From contig UQNE01000005.1 of the NCBI GenBank assembly GCA_900542355.1, positions 1 through 64,000 on the forward strand: DNA of 64,000 nucleotides. The letters run 5' to 3'. Both the position numbers and the translations under genes were made by a program. The notes beneath the pieces are model-generated. The model was not told the origin of the DNA. It did not search any database and saw only the letters and a program-made list of their open reading frames with translations. This document shows positions 62,745 to 64,000 of this stretch, in pieces; position 1 is the stretch's first letter; every line of letters begins with the position of its first letter. The DNA is from an uncultured Bacteroidales bacterium (GTDB lineage Bacteria; Bacteroidota; Bacteroidia; Bacteroidales; Paludibacteraceae).

Positions 62745-62776
62745 CAAAGTTACTACTTTTTTTCCAAAATCACAAA
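62745..62776 (-). promoter_or_regulatory. Promoter of the 55-residue membrane protein (and perhaps parC)
   Basis: TTTG (62776-62773), 20 bp and TAACTTTG (62752-62745) on the minus strand. No separate parC promoter was recognised. Confidence 0.78.
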
Positions 62777-62799
62777 CTTGGTGCGTATTTTGTCCAAAA

Positions 62800-63624
62800 T
62801 CAGCGGTTTGGCTGCAAGGTAAGTACGATTTTGCCTATATTTGCGCCACTTTTGCCCATTTGCGCAACCGGTATTTCCACGCCGTCCAAATTGCGAATAC
62901 GCAAGTTGTCGTACACCCGATGGGTATGTCCGCCAACAATGACATCAATATCGCGTGTATTCGCTGCCAATTCCACATCGCAGAAATCTTGCTCAGTAGC
63001 AGGATAAGTACCGAGGTGGCTCAGACAAACAACCACATCACATTGCTTCTCATGGCGGAGCATAGTAGCCATTTGTTGTGCTATCGGATAGGGCGGATTA
63101 TACACCAAAGGCGCAAAATTCTTATCCGCAATCAGCCCTTTGGGCTGCACGCCCAGGCCAAAGATACCTATTTTAAGTCCGCCTTTGCGGACGATGACAT
63201 AGGGTTTTACAATACCCTCAAGCGGAGTACCGACCACATCATAGTTAGCGCAGACAATCGGGAAATTAGCGGTCTTGAGAACAGCCGCCAAGGTGTCCAC
63301 TCCGTTATCAAACTCATGGTTGCCAAGCGTAGCCGCATCATAGCCCATGCGGTTGAGGGCATCTATCTCCACACGCCCATGGAAGAAATTGAAATAAGGC
63401 GTGCCCTGACTAAAATCGCCCGCATCGAGCAACAGCAGGTTGGGGTCTTGCTCGCGCTCACGGGCAATCAGCCCCATACGGCGTGCATATCCGCCGCGGC
63501 CGTCTGCCTTGGGTTCTACCTGCGAATGGGTATCGTTGGTATGGAGAATTGTCAGCGTAGTAGCCTTTTCGCTACAGCTGACTAAGACAAACAAAGAAAA
63601 TAAGACAGGTAATAACTTCTGCAT
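62800..63624 (-). CDS. 5'-nucleotidase-type metallophosphatase lipoprotein (N-terminal half)
   Basis: The 274-residue lipoprotein (lipobox LVSC, Cys17) is the calcineurin-like half of a UshA-type 5'-nucleotidase. Metal ligands lie in ILHTNDTHSQ, LLDAGDFSQG, LGNHEFDNG, LSHLG and VGGHTHR. The C-terminal nucleotide-binding domain is absent and the protein stops after the phosphatase domain. That missing domain is encoded separately at 5298-6026. The two lipoproteins probably form one periplasmic phosphoesterase. The start at 63624 gives the signal peptide. It begins 16 bp after the mutL stop. Confidence 0.92.
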   Translation of the reverse strand: MQKLLPVLFSLFVLVSCSEKATTLTILHTNDTHSQVEPKADGRGGYARRMGLIAREREQDPNLLLLDAGDFSQGTPYFNFFHGRVEIDALNRMGYDAATLGNHEFDNGVDTLAAVLKTANFPIVCANYDVVGTPLEGIVKPYVIVRKGGLKIGIFGLGVQPKGLIADKNFAPLVYNPPYPIAQQMATMLRHEKQCDVVVCLSHLGTYPATEQDFCDVELAANTRDIDVIVGGHTHRVYDNLRIRNLDGVEIPVAQMGKSGANIGKIVLTLQPNR

Positions 63625-63640
63625 ATCTATTGTGTTTTTA

Positions 63641-64000
63641 TTATTGGAATCGCTTATTAATTTCGTCATCCGCCAGCCACGCAACCACTTTCTTGCCATC
63701 GGGTGTACGGCGATAAGCGGAGAGAGCAAACAAGTGGGACAAGAGATCCTGCATCTCTTCTTCTGAGAGCGTTTTGCCATAAGGAATAGCCGTATCGTTT
63801 GCTAACGACAACGCCATTCGATGTTGCCACTCGGTGCGTGCCCCCGCACCTGTCTCACGCACCACTTGCAGGATATGTTGCAAGACCGGCAGGGCGTTCT
63901 GTTGCCCCAGTTGTGCCGGTACGCCATTGATACTATACGAGGTCTTTCCAAACTGCTCCATATCGAAACCAATAGCCCGCAGGTCGTCTAAGACGGGGGC
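63641..64000 (-). CDS. mutL: DNA mismatch repair protein MutL, C-terminal part (partial)
   Basis: The last 119 residues of MutL enter the window at its right edge; the gene's 5' end is outside. Blocks typical of the MutL C-terminal dimerisation domain are DDLRAIGFDMEQFG, YSINGVPAQL, and AIPYGKTLSEEEMQDLLSHL followed by TPDGKKVVAWL and DDEINKRF at the end. MutL couples MutS mismatch recognition to strand incision. It runs directly into the metallophosphatase gene and may share its transcript. Confidence 0.9.
   Translation of the reverse strand, partial: APVLDDLRAIGFDMEQFGKTSYSINGVPAQLGQQNALPVLQHILQVVRETGAGARTEWQHRMALSLANDTAIPYGKTLSEEEMQDLLSHLFALSAYRRTPDGKKVVAWLADDEINKRFQ

Overview
This window looks like a chromosome segment of an uncultured-type Bacteroidales bacterium. 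Nearly every intergenic region carries the Bacteroidetes promoter signature: a TTTG box near -33, a 19-20 bp spacer, and TANNTTTG at -7. The gene content fits: the type IX secretion protein SprA, gliding lipoprotein GldH, a RicT/PSP1 protein, many lipoproteins, a TonB-dependent receptor, ATP-type PEP carboxykinase and cofactor-independent phosphoglycerate mutase. I cannot name a genus; a Paludibacteraceae-like gut or rumen lineage is only a guess.

Layout. 0-1.2 kb: the 5' end of a 16S rRNA gene running off the left edge, its leader with duplicated hairpins, two tandem rRNA promoters, and tRNA-Arg. 1.4-9.3 kb: rfbC-rfbD-DUF2461 operon, a radical SAM enzyme with its short lipoprotein partner, the C-terminal half of a 5'-nucleotidase, a WG-repeat protein with MtgA, and a LytTR regulator coupled to a glycosidase-like protein. 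9.3-10 kb: dispersed repeats and a large palindrome. 10.1-16 kb: pckA, a candidate small RNA, and the holB-ricT-gldH-trmB operon with overlapping genes.

16-23.2 kb is a gene graveyard. It holds a remnant of a T9SS-sorted protein, a galM reduced to its two ends, two decayed copies of one transposase, a 13-codon ridA stub and an RHS remnant. These surround one intact 1236-residue secreted repeat protein. 23.2-31 kb is accessory: AraC regulator, RNase H, secreted glycosidase-like protein, a lipoprotein cluster, a DUF3244 gene frameshifted in a poly-A run, and a TPR/HTH regulator broken by two amber codons.

31-64 kb is mostly core: gpmI, a DUF5606-Nif3-zinc ribbon operon facing a CNNM/CBS protein and smpB across interlocked promoters, htpG, ruvA-sprA-NadR-like kinase, a UvrD-type helicase with C-terminal zinc ribbons, tRNA-Glu with rpsT, a barrel protein, a TPP-riboswitch-controlled TonB receptor, cysS, a LAS-type peptidase-like lipoprotein, tRNA-Phe, parC ending in a beta-clamp-type motif, a 55-residue membrane protein, the metallophosphatase half of the 5'-nucleotidase, and the 3' end of mutL.

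No CRISPR array, intact insertion sequence or prophage is visible. The least explained signals are the three dispersed intergenic repeat families, the 87-bp palindrome near 9.8 kb, the small RNA near 12.05 kb and the radical SAM/lipoprotein pair.
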